64,000 bases of DNA from an uncultured Collinsella sp. (lineage in GTDB: Bacteria; Actinomycetota; Coriobacteriia; Coriobacteriales; Coriobacteriaceae): contig CAUFBM010000010.1 of assembly GCA_959023295.1 (NCBI GenBank), positions 1 to 64,000 of the forward strand, read 5' to 3'. Of this stretch, positions 56,757 to 64,000 are shown in pieces. The notes below the pieces were generated by a model. That model worked only from the letters and a program-made list of their open reading frames with translations, was not told where the DNA came from and did not search any database. Numbering within the stretch: the stretch's first letter is position 1; every line of letters begins with the position of its first letter. The translations under genes were made by a program, and so were the position numbers.

Positions 56757-57758
56757 TTAAAGGGTGCTGAGACTGGGGGTCCAGCCGATGGTGGGGGCCT
56801 CGCCGTCGAGAACCTCGTTGATGGTGGCGGCCATGCCGGCAAGCAGGCTGTTCTCGCTTACGGTGAGCGTCTTGTAACCGCCGGCTCGCATGAGCTCGCG
56901 AATCACCACGGCACCTGCCAAGATCACGCCCGCGCGCTTGGGTTGCACGCCCGGCAACGCGGCGATGCCCGCAACATCCAGCGCGGACATGCGCTCGATA
57001 GCGGCCGAAACCTGCTCCAGCGACAGCTCGCGTAGGTGCACAAAGCTCGAATCATACGGCTCCAGCTCGTGAACGAGCGCCACGAGCGTAGTGACGGTAC
57101 CACCCACCGCGACCAGGCGCTCGGCGCGCTCAAAGTCGACAGGCAGGCTCTCAAAGTAGCCCGCAAACTGCTCGTTTGCCCAGCCGGCAGCAGCCGCAAG
57201 CTCGTTCGTCGACGGCGGCAGTGCCGAGAAAAACCGCTCGGTCACGCGGCGGCAACCGATGTCCAGCGAGCGAGTTCCCTCCAGCGCAAAGACGTCGCGC
57301 TCCGGCGCATAGACGCCCGTCGCGAGCTCCGTGGATCCGCCGCCCGAATCGGCAACAATGATGCGCTCGCCAGCAAAGTCGTGCGCCACGCCAAAAAACG
57401 TCAGGCGCGCCTCGACCTCGCCCGGAATCACCTGCGGCTCGAGCCCCAGCTCGCGCAGGCCGTCCAGCAGCAGCGCGGCGTTGGACGCATCGCGCGCGGC
57501 GCTCGTACACGTGGTGCAGATGCACGCGGCCCCAAAGGCGCGGGCCTCGTCCACAAACATGCGACACGCAGCGAGCACGCACTCAACGGCCGCCTCGCAA
57601 AAGCGCCCCGTCGCATCCACGCCCTCGCCCAAGTCGGTAATCTCGGTATGCTTGGACGATTCCACAATCGCCCCGCCCTCGACCTGGGCCAGCACCAGGC
57701 GCGACGACACCGTCCCCAGGTCAATCGCCGCCACCTTATATCGTTTGCAATTCGTCAT
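56757..57758 (-). CDS. ppx: Ppx/GppA-family exopolyphosphatase
   Basis: 333 residues, the short single-domain type. ASKHA fold: phosphate-1 AAIDLGTVSSRLVLA at residues 10-24 (usual AIDIGSNSIRL), phosphate-2 IIVADSGGGSTEL near residue 135, VAVGGTVTTL near 215 and LAGAVVIRELM near 281. It hydrolyses polyphosphate and/or pppGpp; the two activities cannot be separated by sequence here. The gene upstream is the FtsB-like protein, 20 bases away. Confidence 0.9.
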   Translation of the reverse strand: MTNCKRYKVAAIDLGTVSSRLVLAQVEGGAIVESSKHTEITDLGEGVDATGRFCEAAVECVLAACRMFVDEARAFGAACICTTCTSAARDASNAALLLDGLRELGLEPQVIPGEVEARLTFFGVAHDFAGERIIVADSGGGSTELATGVYAPERDVFALEGTRSLDIGCRRVTERFFSALPPSTNELAAAAGWANEQFAGYFESLPVDFERAERLVAVGGTVTTLVALVHELEPYDSSFVHLRELSLEQVSAAIERMSALDVAGIAALPGVQPKRAGVILAGAVVIRELMRAGGYKTLTVSENSLLAGMAATINEVLDGEAPTIGWTPSLSTL

Positions 57759-57778
57759 TGCGGGCTCCCCTCCGGGCG

Positions 57779-58549
57779 CTACTCGCCGTTGGACACGACC
57801 GTCTGGCCCTCGACGCCGTTAAATCCAAACAGTATATCGAGCGTCTGAATGTACCACGGCGCGTCCTTGCCGACCTCTTCGATCTCTTTGGCGACTTCGC
57901 TGGCCTTCTTAGCGTTCGAGGATTTTTTGCTCGACGACGAGTCCGAATCGTCGTCCAGGCCCAGCACGTCAATCTTGGTCTCGCCGGGCATCACCAGGCC
58001 CAGGTCCTCAGTCGCCGCGTCCTTAATGCCCTCCTCCGAGAGCAGTTTGTCGACGCTTTTCTGCAGCTCGTCGTTGTACTGCTGGCGAATCTCGACCTGC
58101 TTGGCCAAGATATCGCTCGAGCGTTTGGCAACGTAGAGGTCGCGCACGGGAAAGTACAGGCTCACGAGCACCAGAACGACAACAATGCCAATAAACAGCC
58201 CGCGCTGGGGCCCATGGGTAAAGTCGTAGATCGCCTTGACCACCGCGTTGTCGTTGGCGTAGTGCATGAAGTCCGAGCCCGAAAGACGGCTCGAGGGCCT
58301 GGTCGATTTTTCGTGCGCTTGAGCCGAGGGGCGCTGCGTACGCGAAGCATGCGTCGGGCGCGCCGAACGTGACGGGCTGTCCGTCGGCGTATTCATTTGA
58401 GCACGGGGGCGTGAGGCGCTTGCCGGACGCTGTGCGCGGCGATCGGTACCGGCGTAGTCGGACCCGCCGAGCTGCGCGGTAGGTACGCGGCGAGGCGACG
58501 GTTCGCGCGAACCGGCGGAATAATACCTGTTGTCGTAAATCTGATCCAT
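57779..58549 (-). CDS. FtsB/DivIC-like septum formation initiator protein
   Basis: 256 residues from ATG at 58549 (AAGGCG 6 bases upstream). A basic, disordered N-terminal half (residues ~10-105, rich in Arg/Ser/Pro), one membrane helix (GLFIGIVVVLVLVSLYFPV, about 121-139), a coiled coil (AKQVEIRQQYNDELQKSVDKLL) and the FtsB/DivIC-type DAATEDLGLVMPGETKI segment; then a Ser/Asp-rich tail. Members join FtsL and FtsQ at the division site. The C-terminal end PWYIQTLDILFGFNG is unusual. It lies between eno and ppx, the same eno-divIC-ppx order found in Actinobacteria. Confidence 0.88.
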   Translation of the reverse strand: MDQIYDNRYYSAGSREPSPRRVPTAQLGGSDYAGTDRRAQRPASASRPRAQMNTPTDSPSRSARPTHASRTQRPSAQAHEKSTRPSSRLSGSDFMHYANDNAVVKAIYDFTHGPQRGLFIGIVVVLVLVSLYFPVRDLYVAKRSSDILAKQVEIRQQYNDELQKSVDKLLSEEGIKDAATEDLGLVMPGETKIDVLGLDDDSDSSSSKKSSNAKKASEVAKEIEEVGKDAPWYIQTLDILFGFNGVEGQTVVSNGE

Positions 58550-58640
58550 GTGCGCCTTGTGCGGTTGAGGTTTGTTTGCGCTAAGTCCTTTAGTTATAGC
58601 ACGAGCGCCCGCACCGCTTTCGCCAGCCTTTGCTCGACAT

Positions 58641-58672
58641 AAAAAAGGCGCTGAGCCGTATGGCCCAGCGCC
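58641..58672 (-). terminator. Terminator of eno
   Basis: GGCGCTG / CAGCGCC stem with T6 on the minus strand, 75 bases past the eno stop codon. Confidence 0.85.
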
Positions 58673-58744
58673 CAATGGTGCTCAACAGTGCCCGGCGGAA
58701 GCGAGGCGAATCCGAGTCAGCCCCGCCCCCGCACACGCCGCTGC

Positions 58745-60034
58745 CTAGCGAATGTTGTAGAACGCAGACTTACCGGCGTAGCGCGCGCTGCCCTCGAGCT
58801 CGTCCTCGATGCGGATGAGCTGGTTGTACTTGGCGATGCGGTCGCTACGGCACGGGGCGCCCGACTTGATCTGACCGGCGTTAACACCCACGACCAGGTC
58901 CGCGATCGTGGAGTCCTCGGTCTCACCGGAACGGTGGCTCACGATGCAAGCGTAGCCGGCCTCCTTAGCAGTCTCGATGGCCTCGAGCGACTCGGTGAGC
59001 GTGCCGATCTGGTTGACCTTGACCAGGATCGCATTGGCGGCGCCCAGCTCGATGCCCTTTTTGAGGCGCTCGGTGTTGGTGACGAACAGGTCGTCGCCCA
59101 CCAGCTGCACCTTGTTGCCAATGCGGCGGGTGAGCTCAACCCAGCCGTCCCAGTCCTCCTCTGCCATGCCATCCTCGATGGAGATGATGGGATAGGTGTC
59201 GACGAGCTTCTCCCAGTAATCGACCATCTGAGCGCTCGTGTACTCAACGCCCTCGCCCTTGAGCTCGTACATGCCGGTCTCGGCGTTGTAGAACTCGGTC
59301 GATGCCGGATCCATGGCGTACATGAAGTCGACGCCGGGCTTAAAGCCAGCCTTCTCGACGGCCTTGGTAATGTACTCGAACGGCTCGGCATTGGTCTTGA
59401 GATTGGGCGCAAAGCCGCCCTCGTCGCCCACGCCGCCGCCAAGGCCGGCCTCGTGCAGCACGCCCTTGAGGGTGTGGTAGACCTCGGCGCACCAGCGCAG
59501 GCCCTCGGCAAAGCTCGGAGCACCCACGGGCATAATCATAAACTCCTGGAAGTCAACGTTGTTGTCGGCATGCACGCCACCGTTGAGGATGTTCATCATG
59601 GGCGTGGGCAGCAGATGGGCGTTGACGCCGCCCAGATACTGGTACAGCGACAGGCCCGCCGACTCTGCCGCAGCGCGGGCAACGGCCAGCGACACACCCA
59701 GAATGGCGTTGGCGCCGAGCTTGGTCTTGTTGGGCGTACCGTCGGCGGCAATCAGCGCGGCGTCAATGGCACGCTGATCGAAGGCATCGAGGCCCACGAC
59801 GGCGTTGGCGCACTCGTTTTTGACATGCTCGACGGCCTGCGAAACGCCCTTGCCCAGGTAGCGACCCTTGTCGCCGTCGCGCAGCTCGCAAGCTTCGAAA
59901 GCGCCGGTCGAAGCGCCCGAAGGCACCATCGCACGACCGAAGCTGCCGTCCTCGAGCACGACCTCGACCTCGACGGTGGGGTTACCGCGGCTGTCGAGCA
60001 CCTCACGACCGTAGACGTCCAAAATGTCACTCAT
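58745..60034 (-). CDS. eno: Enolase
   Basis: 429 residues. It interconverts 2-phosphoglycerate and phosphoenolpyruvate in glycolysis with Mg2+. Motifs: VYGREVLDSRGNPTVEVEV at the N-terminus, PSGASTGAFEA, GDEGGFAPNL, the Mg ligands SIEDGMAEEDWDG and VGDDLFVTN, and the signature LVKVNQIGTLTE followed by VSHRSGETEDSTIADL. ATG at 60034. The 370-base upstream region holds its promoter and a possible gene remnant. Confidence 0.98.
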   Translation of the reverse strand: MSDILDVYGREVLDSRGNPTVEVEVVLEDGSFGRAMVPSGASTGAFEACELRDGDKGRYLGKGVSQAVEHVKNECANAVVGLDAFDQRAIDAALIAADGTPNKTKLGANAILGVSLAVARAAAESAGLSLYQYLGGVNAHLLPTPMMNILNGGVHADNNVDFQEFMIMPVGAPSFAEGLRWCAEVYHTLKGVLHEAGLGGGVGDEGGFAPNLKTNAEPFEYITKAVEKAGFKPGVDFMYAMDPASTEFYNAETGMYELKGEGVEYTSAQMVDYWEKLVDTYPIISIEDGMAEEDWDGWVELTRRIGNKVQLVGDDLFVTNTERLKKGIELGAANAILVKVNQIGTLTESLEAIETAKEAGYACIVSHRSGETEDSTIADLVVGVNAGQIKSGAPCRSDRIAKYNQLIRIEDELEGSARYAGKSAFYNIR

Positions 60035-60177
60035 GTTGTCTCCCTCTCACTTGGAAACGTAGTTGATGCAAGCGACTGGCCGACTGTGCACCATCGGTGT
60101 GCCTCCGTAAGTTAGCCATGTCGCACTTTTTGCATTATGCCCTAAGTTAGCCGAGGGATACATATGAATTAGAGAAA

Positions 60178-60300
60178 TCATTCTTTGGGGCGCTTGTTTT
60201 TGCACCGAGCATTCATCTCTAGAGGTCGCCCCCCATTAAATTCTTCTATCGGCATACCGTCTTTACCTGGCTTGCGAATGAAAGAGCCAATAATGTGCTT
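60178..60300 (-). pseudogene. Possible short gene remnant upstream of eno
   Basis: An open stretch of ~40 codons (KHIIGSFIRKPGKDGMPIEEF, then NGGRPLEMNARCKNKRPKE, stop) bounded upstream by TAA. It reads like a protein C-terminus but has no convincing start, only an internal ATG. I cannot assign a family. The rest of 60035-60407 contains the eno promoter region and the three repeats. Confidence 0.3.
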
Positions 60301-60312
60301 TTACATCGTTCA

Positions 60313-60396
60313 AAGTTCTGGATATCGTGCAATTCTAAGGGTCTGAAGTTCTGGATATCGTGCATAATCAGGTTATAAAAGTTCTGGATATCGTGT
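60313..60396 (+). repeat. Three 18-bp direct repeats with exact 33-bp period
   Basis: AAGTTCTGGATATCGTGC at 60313-60330 and 60346-60363, and the same with a final T at 60379-60396. The two 15-base spacers are unrelated to each other. The last repeat ends 11 bases before the ATG at 60408. A TTCTGG / 18-base / TTATAA promoter (60349-60354, 60373-60378) overlaps repeats 2 and 3, so they may be operators. Confidence 0.8.
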
Positions 60397-60407
60397 ACGA
60401 GGTAGCC

Positions 60408-61775
60408 ATGCTTAAACGAAAAGCCTATGACAAACTACTAAAATGGAAGCATGAAAACGCTGGTAAAACAGCACTTCTTATTGAAGGAGCCCGCCGCGTC
60501 GGCAAGAGCACGCTTGCCCGCACGTTTGGAGAAACCGAATACAAGTCCTGCCTTGTCATTGATTTCTTTCAAGCACCTGCCGAAGTTAAGCAATATTTTG
60601 AGGACTATCGCACTGACTTCGACTCGCTCTTCCTCTATCTCTCGGTTTTCTATAACGTCAAACTCTATGAACACGAGACGCTTATCGTCTTTGACGAGGT
60701 CCAGATGTACCCGCAAGCACGCGGACTCATCAAGTATCTCGTTGCAGACGGACGTTACGACTACATCGAAACTGGACCCCTGCTCAGCATCAAGCAGAAC
60801 ATTAAAGATATCGTCATCCCATCCGAGGAAGAGTCTCTGGAACTTGAGCCCCTCGACTTTGAGGAGTTTCTTTGGGGCATGGACGAAAAGGGGCTGGCCG
60901 ATCTCATTCGCATGAGTTTTAACAAGATGAAGCCGCTCCCCGATGCCCTACATCGCAGAGCGCTCTCCCTTATGCGCGAATACATGCTCGTAGGCGGCAT
61001 GCCTGAGCCGGTATCCATCTATGTTGAACAGCGCGCTTTTGCGCCCGTCGACGCTTCGAAGCGCCGAATCGTCCAGCTCTATCGCAACGATATCTCTCGT
61101 TTTGCAACCGGTTACGAATTCAAAGTCGTCTCCGTACTCGATGGCATCCCGGGTCAGCTCTCTAAGCACGAAAAACGATTCAAGCTTTCCTCACTTGATA
61201 AAAACGCACGCATGCGCACCTACGAAGAAGCCTTCTTTTGGCTGGCAGACGCGCGAATTGCCAATATCTGCTATGCCGCAAGCGAACCGAGTGTGGGTCT
61301 TTCACTCAGCATGGAGCAAACGGCCCTCAAGTGCTACATGGCAGACACCGGCCTGCTTGTAACGCTTGCCTTCTCTGACAACAACGATACCGATGAAGAC
61401 GTTTACAGAGCCGTGCTTCGCGGCGACATCGGATTGAACGAAGGAATGCTTACCGAAAACTACGTTGCCCAATCTCTAAAGGCCAATGGACACAGGCTCT
61501 TCTTTTATTTCCAAAGCGGAAAGAAGGAGGGGGAGGAGCGCATGGAAATCGACTTCCTCGTTACCCGACCCTATGTCAATGCCGCCGGAAAGCCGCGCAT
61601 CAGCCCCATCGAAGTTAAGTCGCCACGCAGATACGGAACCATCTCCCTCGACCGATTCCGCGCGCGCTTTAACAAGAAGATTGGGATGGCTTACGTGTTG
61701 CACCCTAAACAACTCGAGTGGGATGCCGAAGCGCAGCTGGCACATCTTCCGTTGTATATGGCTTTTTGCTTGTAG
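60408..61775 (+). CDS. AAA-family ATPase with DUF4143 domain
   Basis: 455 residues. ATG at 60408 follows GAGGTAG. Walker A IEGARRVGKSTLAR near residue 20, Walker B LIVFDEVQM near 102 and sensor-type ETGPLLSIK. The C-terminal DUF4143 has MEQTALKCYMADTGLL, GMLTENYVAQSL and a PD-(D/E)xK-like EIDFLVTRP...PIEVKS near residue 385-410. Such proteins are common, mobile orphans in gut bacteria with no settled function. It has lower G+C than the neighbouring eno and mazG genes and an unusual repeat-bearing promoter, both signs of horizontal acquisition. Confidence 0.9.
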   Translation: MLKRKAYDKLLKWKHENAGKTALLIEGARRVGKSTLARTFGETEYKSCLVIDFFQAPAEVKQYFEDYRTDFDSLFLYLSVFYNVKLYEHETLIVFDEVQMYPQARGLIKYLVADGRYDYIETGPLLSIKQNIKDIVIPSEEESLELEPLDFEEFLWGMDEKGLADLIRMSFNKMKPLPDALHRRALSLMREYMLVGGMPEPVSIYVEQRAFAPVDASKRRIVQLYRNDISRFATGYEFKVVSVLDGIPGQLSKHEKRFKLSSLDKNARMRTYEEAFFWLADARIANICYAASEPSVGLSLSMEQTALKCYMADTGLLVTLAFSDNNDTDEDVYRAVLRGDIGLNEGMLTENYVAQSLKANGHRLFFYFQSGKKEGEERMEIDFLVTRPYVNAAGKPRISPIEVKSPRRYGTISLDRFRARFNKKIGMAYVLHPKQLEWDAEAQLAHLPLYMAFCL

Positions 61776-61814
61776 AGACCTCTCTACGAATGGATGCCGT
61801 GAGAGACGCAGGCC

Positions 61815-62675
61815 TCACTCGCTTGCTTTTGCTTGGTCCCACAGGTCGTTGAGTTGAGCGGTTGAGCAGGCGGCGAGGTCATCGCCCGCCTCGTGCACGG
61901 CGGCCTCCATCGCGGCCCAGCGACGGCGAAACTTGGCCGTGCTCGCGCGCAGGGCGCTCTCGGCGTCGATGCCCTCTTTGCGCGCAACGTTGACCAGGGC
62001 AAAGAGCAGGTCGCCAAACTCCATCTCGCGCTCGGGCGTTCCGGGGGCCTCGGCCTCAAACTCGGCACGCTCCTCGGCGACCTCGTCCCACACATCCTGG
62101 ACCGTCTCCCACTCAAAGCCCACGGCAGCCGCCTTGCGCGACACCTTCTGCGCCTGCATCAGCGCCGGCAGATGCGTGGGCACGCCGTCGAGCAGACCCT
62201 CGGGCGCAGCTTCGCCCGCTGCCACGGCCTTGTCCTTGGCAACCTTCTCGGCAAGCTTGACCTCATCCCAAATCTTGAGCACCTCGTCGGAGCTCTCGAC
62301 GTCCGCATCGCCAAACACGTGTGGGTGGCGGCGGATGAGCTTGGCGTCGATATCGCGCGCCACGTCGGCCAGCGTAAACTCGCCGGCGTCCGCCGCAATC
62401 TGCGCATGCAGTACTACCTGCATGAGCACGTCGCCGAGCTCCTCGCGCAGATGCGTGGCATCATCGGCCTCGATGCAATCGAGCGCCTCGTAGGCTTCCT
62501 CGATCATGTTCTTGCCGATGCTCTGATGCGTCTGCTCGCGATCCCACGGGCAGCCATCGGGCTGACGCAGACGCCAGATAGTCTGCACCAGATGCTGCAG
62601 CTCGGCCGACGCGTCGACCAGCGTGGACAGGTCGCGCGAACCCTCGGCATTTTGCTGAGCCATGTGCTGCGCCAT
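61815..62675 (-). CDS. mazG: Nucleoside triphosphate pyrophosphohydrolase MazG
   Basis: 286 residues, two all-alpha MazG domains. The first has CPWDREQTHQSIGKNMIEEAYEAL with ExxE and LREELGDVLMQVVLH (EExxD metal site). The second domain has WETVQDVWDEVAEERAEFE and EFGDLLFALVNVARK. It hydrolyses NTPs, including damaged ones, and lowers (p)ppGpp-linked stress. It is transcribed with the phosphodiesterase gene upstream (2-base gap). Confidence 0.94.
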   Translation of the reverse strand: MAQHMAQQNAEGSRDLSTLVDASAELQHLVQTIWRLRQPDGCPWDREQTHQSIGKNMIEEAYEALDCIEADDATHLREELGDVLMQVVLHAQIAADAGEFTLADVARDIDAKLIRRHPHVFGDADVESSDEVLKIWDEVKLAEKVAKDKAVAAGEAAPEGLLDGVPTHLPALMQAQKVSRKAAAVGFEWETVQDVWDEVAEERAEFEAEAPGTPEREMEFGDLLFALVNVARKEGIDAESALRASTAKFRRRWAAMEAAVHEAGDDLAACSTAQLNDLWDQAKASE

Positions 62676-62677
62676 AG

Positions 62678-63226
62678 TTATTCCTCCTCCAGGACCACGT
62701 GACGGAACACGCCGCCCTCGTAGATGCCGTAGCTATGCGTACCGTCCTTGGGAATGCTCACGCTGCCAGGATTGAAGAGCCACAGACCCGGGTGCGCGGC
62801 GCTTGCCTCGTTAACCTTGATGTGCGTATGGCCGTAGACGAGCGCGGAGCCCTCGGGCAGCGCGGGCGCGTGGTCGACGCTGTTGTGCATGCCGGCGCCA
62901 AAGACGTGGCCGTGCGTCAGGAACAGCTCACGGCCGGTCTCGTCAAACAGCGTGGCGTAGTCGGCCATGACGGGGAAGTCGAGCACCATCTGGTCGACCT
63001 CGGCGTCACAGTTGCCGCGCACCGCGATGATGCGGTCGGCCAGGGCATTGAGCAGCGGAATCACACGCTTGGGAGCGTAATCGCGCGGCAGGTCGTTACG
63101 CGGACCGTGATAGAGCAGGTCGCCCAGCAGGACGATGCGGTCGGGCTGCTCGGACTCGATGGCGGCGACCAGGCGCTCGGTCCAGTATGCCGAGCCGTGG
63201 ATGTCGGAGGCGATGAGGTATTTCAT
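62678..63226 (-). CDS. YfcE/MJ0936-type phosphodiesterase
   Basis: 182 residues from ATG at 63226 (AAAGGA 5 bases upstream). Motifs: YLIASDIHGSAYWTERLV, LLGDLLYHGPRNDLP, AVRGNCDAEVD, LFLTHGHVFGA and YGHTHIKVNEA, and LWLFNPGSVSIPKD. This full set defines the small Mn-dependent phosphodiesterases such as E. coli YfcE. It lies between the LarC2-like gene and mazG. Confidence 0.93.
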   Translation of the reverse strand: MKYLIASDIHGSAYWTERLVAAIESEQPDRIVLLGDLLYHGPRNDLPRDYAPKRVIPLLNALADRIIAVRGNCDAEVDQMVLDFPVMADYATLFDETGRELFLTHGHVFGAGMHNSVDHAPALPEGSALVYGHTHIKVNEASAAHPGLWLFNPGSVSIPKDGTHSYGIYEGGVFRHVVLEEE

Positions 63227-63281
63227 GGTGGTCCTTTCGGGTGGGGTTGATGGAGCTGGGCGTGGCGTGCCGCCAGCCGCG

Positions 63282-63767
63282 TTACTCAAATCGCAGTGCC
63301 GCGCTCTGGGCCGCCTGCATCACGCGTTGGAGCGGCACATTGTGCTCGCGGGCAAGGCGGGCGCAGTCTTCGTACTCGGGCGCCGCGCGCTCGCTGCCGT
63401 CGGGCAAGGTCGCCACCTTGACGGACACCTCGCCCCATGGCGTTGTTACGCGCTCAAAGCGGCGTGGTAGGCAAACGCGCTCCATAACCTGGCGGCGGAT
63501 GCCATTGGTCGTGGTTTCCAAAAAGACAATCGTCTGCAGGCGCTCGATATCCTCGTGGGTACAGATTACCTGCAACTGCCAGCCGGGACGGCCCTTTTTG
63601 CAGTAAAGCGGCAACCAATGCACTTCGCGGGCGCCGGCCTTGCGCAGGCAATCGGCAGCGTAGGCAAGCACCTCAGGCGACGCGTCATCGATGTCGCACT
63701 CCAGTTTGACGATAGTTTCGGGCGCATCGGTCTCGCGAGACAGCGGGGATGTGGTATCGCATGGCAT
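63282..63767 (-). CDS. Orphan LarC2-type (DUF111 C-terminal) protein
   Basis: 161 residues from ATG at 63767 (AGGAG 9 bases upstream). Central KLECDIDDASPEVLAYAADCLRKAGAREVHW...CKKGRPGWQLQVIC matches the C-terminal half of LarC, the CTP-dependent nickel insertase that makes the nickel-pincer cofactor. The usual LarC has ~400 residues or is made from two frames (LarC1 and LarC2) by frameshifting. Here no LarC1 lies upstream; the neighbouring frame is a divergent gene. A cofactor-independent or solo role is possible. Confidence 0.8.
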   Translation of the reverse strand: MPCDTTSPLSRETDAPETIVKLECDIDDASPEVLAYAADCLRKAGAREVHWLPLYCKKGRPGWQLQVICTHEDIERLQTIVFLETTTNGIRRQVMERVCLPRRFERVTTPWGEVSVKVATLPDGSERAAPEYEDCARLAREHNVPLQRVMQAAQSAALRFE

Positions 63768-63960
63768 ACGGTCCGGCTCCTTTCCGCACGGGCTCGTTTT
63801 GTTCATCCAAACGCTAACACATCGCGGGCGGCGTGGATGTGGCGGAGCGCGATGAGCGCGATTTTCCCTGTCCGCAAGAAACCGGCACCCCGGCGCGCTC
63901 GTCGCATCGAGGACCGCGCCGTTACAATGGAGCGGATTCGCTTGACGCAAAGGAGCCGCC

Positions 63961-64000
63961 ATGCCTGCTTGCCCGCTGGTCGATTGCCATACCCACACCT
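63961..64000 (+). CDS. Start of a probable PHP-domain gene, cut by the window
   Basis: ATG at 63961 with AAGGAG 5 bases upstream; 13 codons remain: MPACPLVDCHTHT. The LVDxHTHT start is the first metal motif of PHP-family phosphoesterases such as histidinol phosphatase. Divergent from the LarC2-like gene. Too short to be sure. Confidence 0.55.
   Translation, partial: MPACPLVDCHTHT

Noticed and set aside
60313..60396. CRISPR array
   Set aside because: The three 18-bp repeats are separated by only 15 bases and no cas gene is near; spacers are too short and the last repeat abuts a start codon.

Overview
The window looks like a chromosomal segment of a Collinsella-type gut actinobacterium (Coriobacteriia). 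This is an inference from the high G+C with G/C-rich third codon positions, ROK glucokinase, PTS and Mn-dependent pyrophosphatase genes of anaerobic fermenters, several proteins of Coriobacteriia-like composition with no obvious family, and abundant short intergenic hairpins. There is no rRNA gene, CRISPR array, integrase or complete transposase. One tRNA-Leu gene is present.

Layout. 0-5.7 kb (minus): tmk-holB-ricT-comF plus a nuclease-like orphan. 5.9-6.9 kb (plus): zinc-ribbon membrane protein. 7-12.7 kb (minus): an archaeal-type topA, hypB-hypA, tatC-tatA/B and a STAS anti-anti-sigma factor. 12.7-18.2 kb: type Ic aminotransferase, a small conserved protein, nhaA with a candidate attenuated leader, Mn-pyrophosphatase and glucokinase. 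18.4-24.1 kb: a beta-glucoside PTS locus (GH1 enzyme, IIC, IIB, IIA) with a divergent GntR regulator and mannose-6-phosphate isomerase. 24.1-24.6 kb: two large structured elements. 24.6-29.4 kb: pcrA, uppP, uspA. 29.6-33.1 kb: hipBA toxin-antitoxin with three phased operators, then a BceRS-like two-component pair. 33.3-36.9 kb: a frameshifted aminotransferase, ornithine cyclodeaminase and a PucR regulator. 36.9-45.7 kb: purH, GNAT, DUF2207 protein, gluQRS fused to an antitoxin-like tail, and phosphoesterases. 45.9-52 kb: an accessory zone with a PLD-DEAD-DUF3427 helicase, NUDIX hydrolase, orphan AbiEi protein, a 180-bp MITE-like element, an unknown gene carrying a perfect 30-bp palindrome, and a PPP phosphatase. 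52.3-60 kb: UBA-like protein, OmpR/EnvZ-type pair, VOC protein with orphan PTS IIB, tRNA-Leu, exopolyphosphatase, FtsB/DivIC-like protein and enolase. 60.1-64 kb: AAA/DUF4143 ATPase behind three 33-bp-phased repeats, mazG, YfcE-like phosphodiesterase, an orphan LarC2-type protein and the start of a probable PHP-family gene.

How the genes work together: most are housekeeping genes in short operons (replication and nucleotides, Tat export and hydrogenase maturation, beta-glucoside uptake feeding glycolysis through glucokinase, phosphomannose isomerase and enolase). The most unusual content is non-coding. Two roughly 130-145-bp elements directly after the stop codons of manA and pcrA share a conserved core but have unrelated, self-complementary 26-28-bp outer arms, which is a strong covariation signal for a structured RNA or single-stranded DNA. 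A separate set of short hairpins (nine clear copies) keeps a GGGAC/GGGTC-type core with exchangeable arms.
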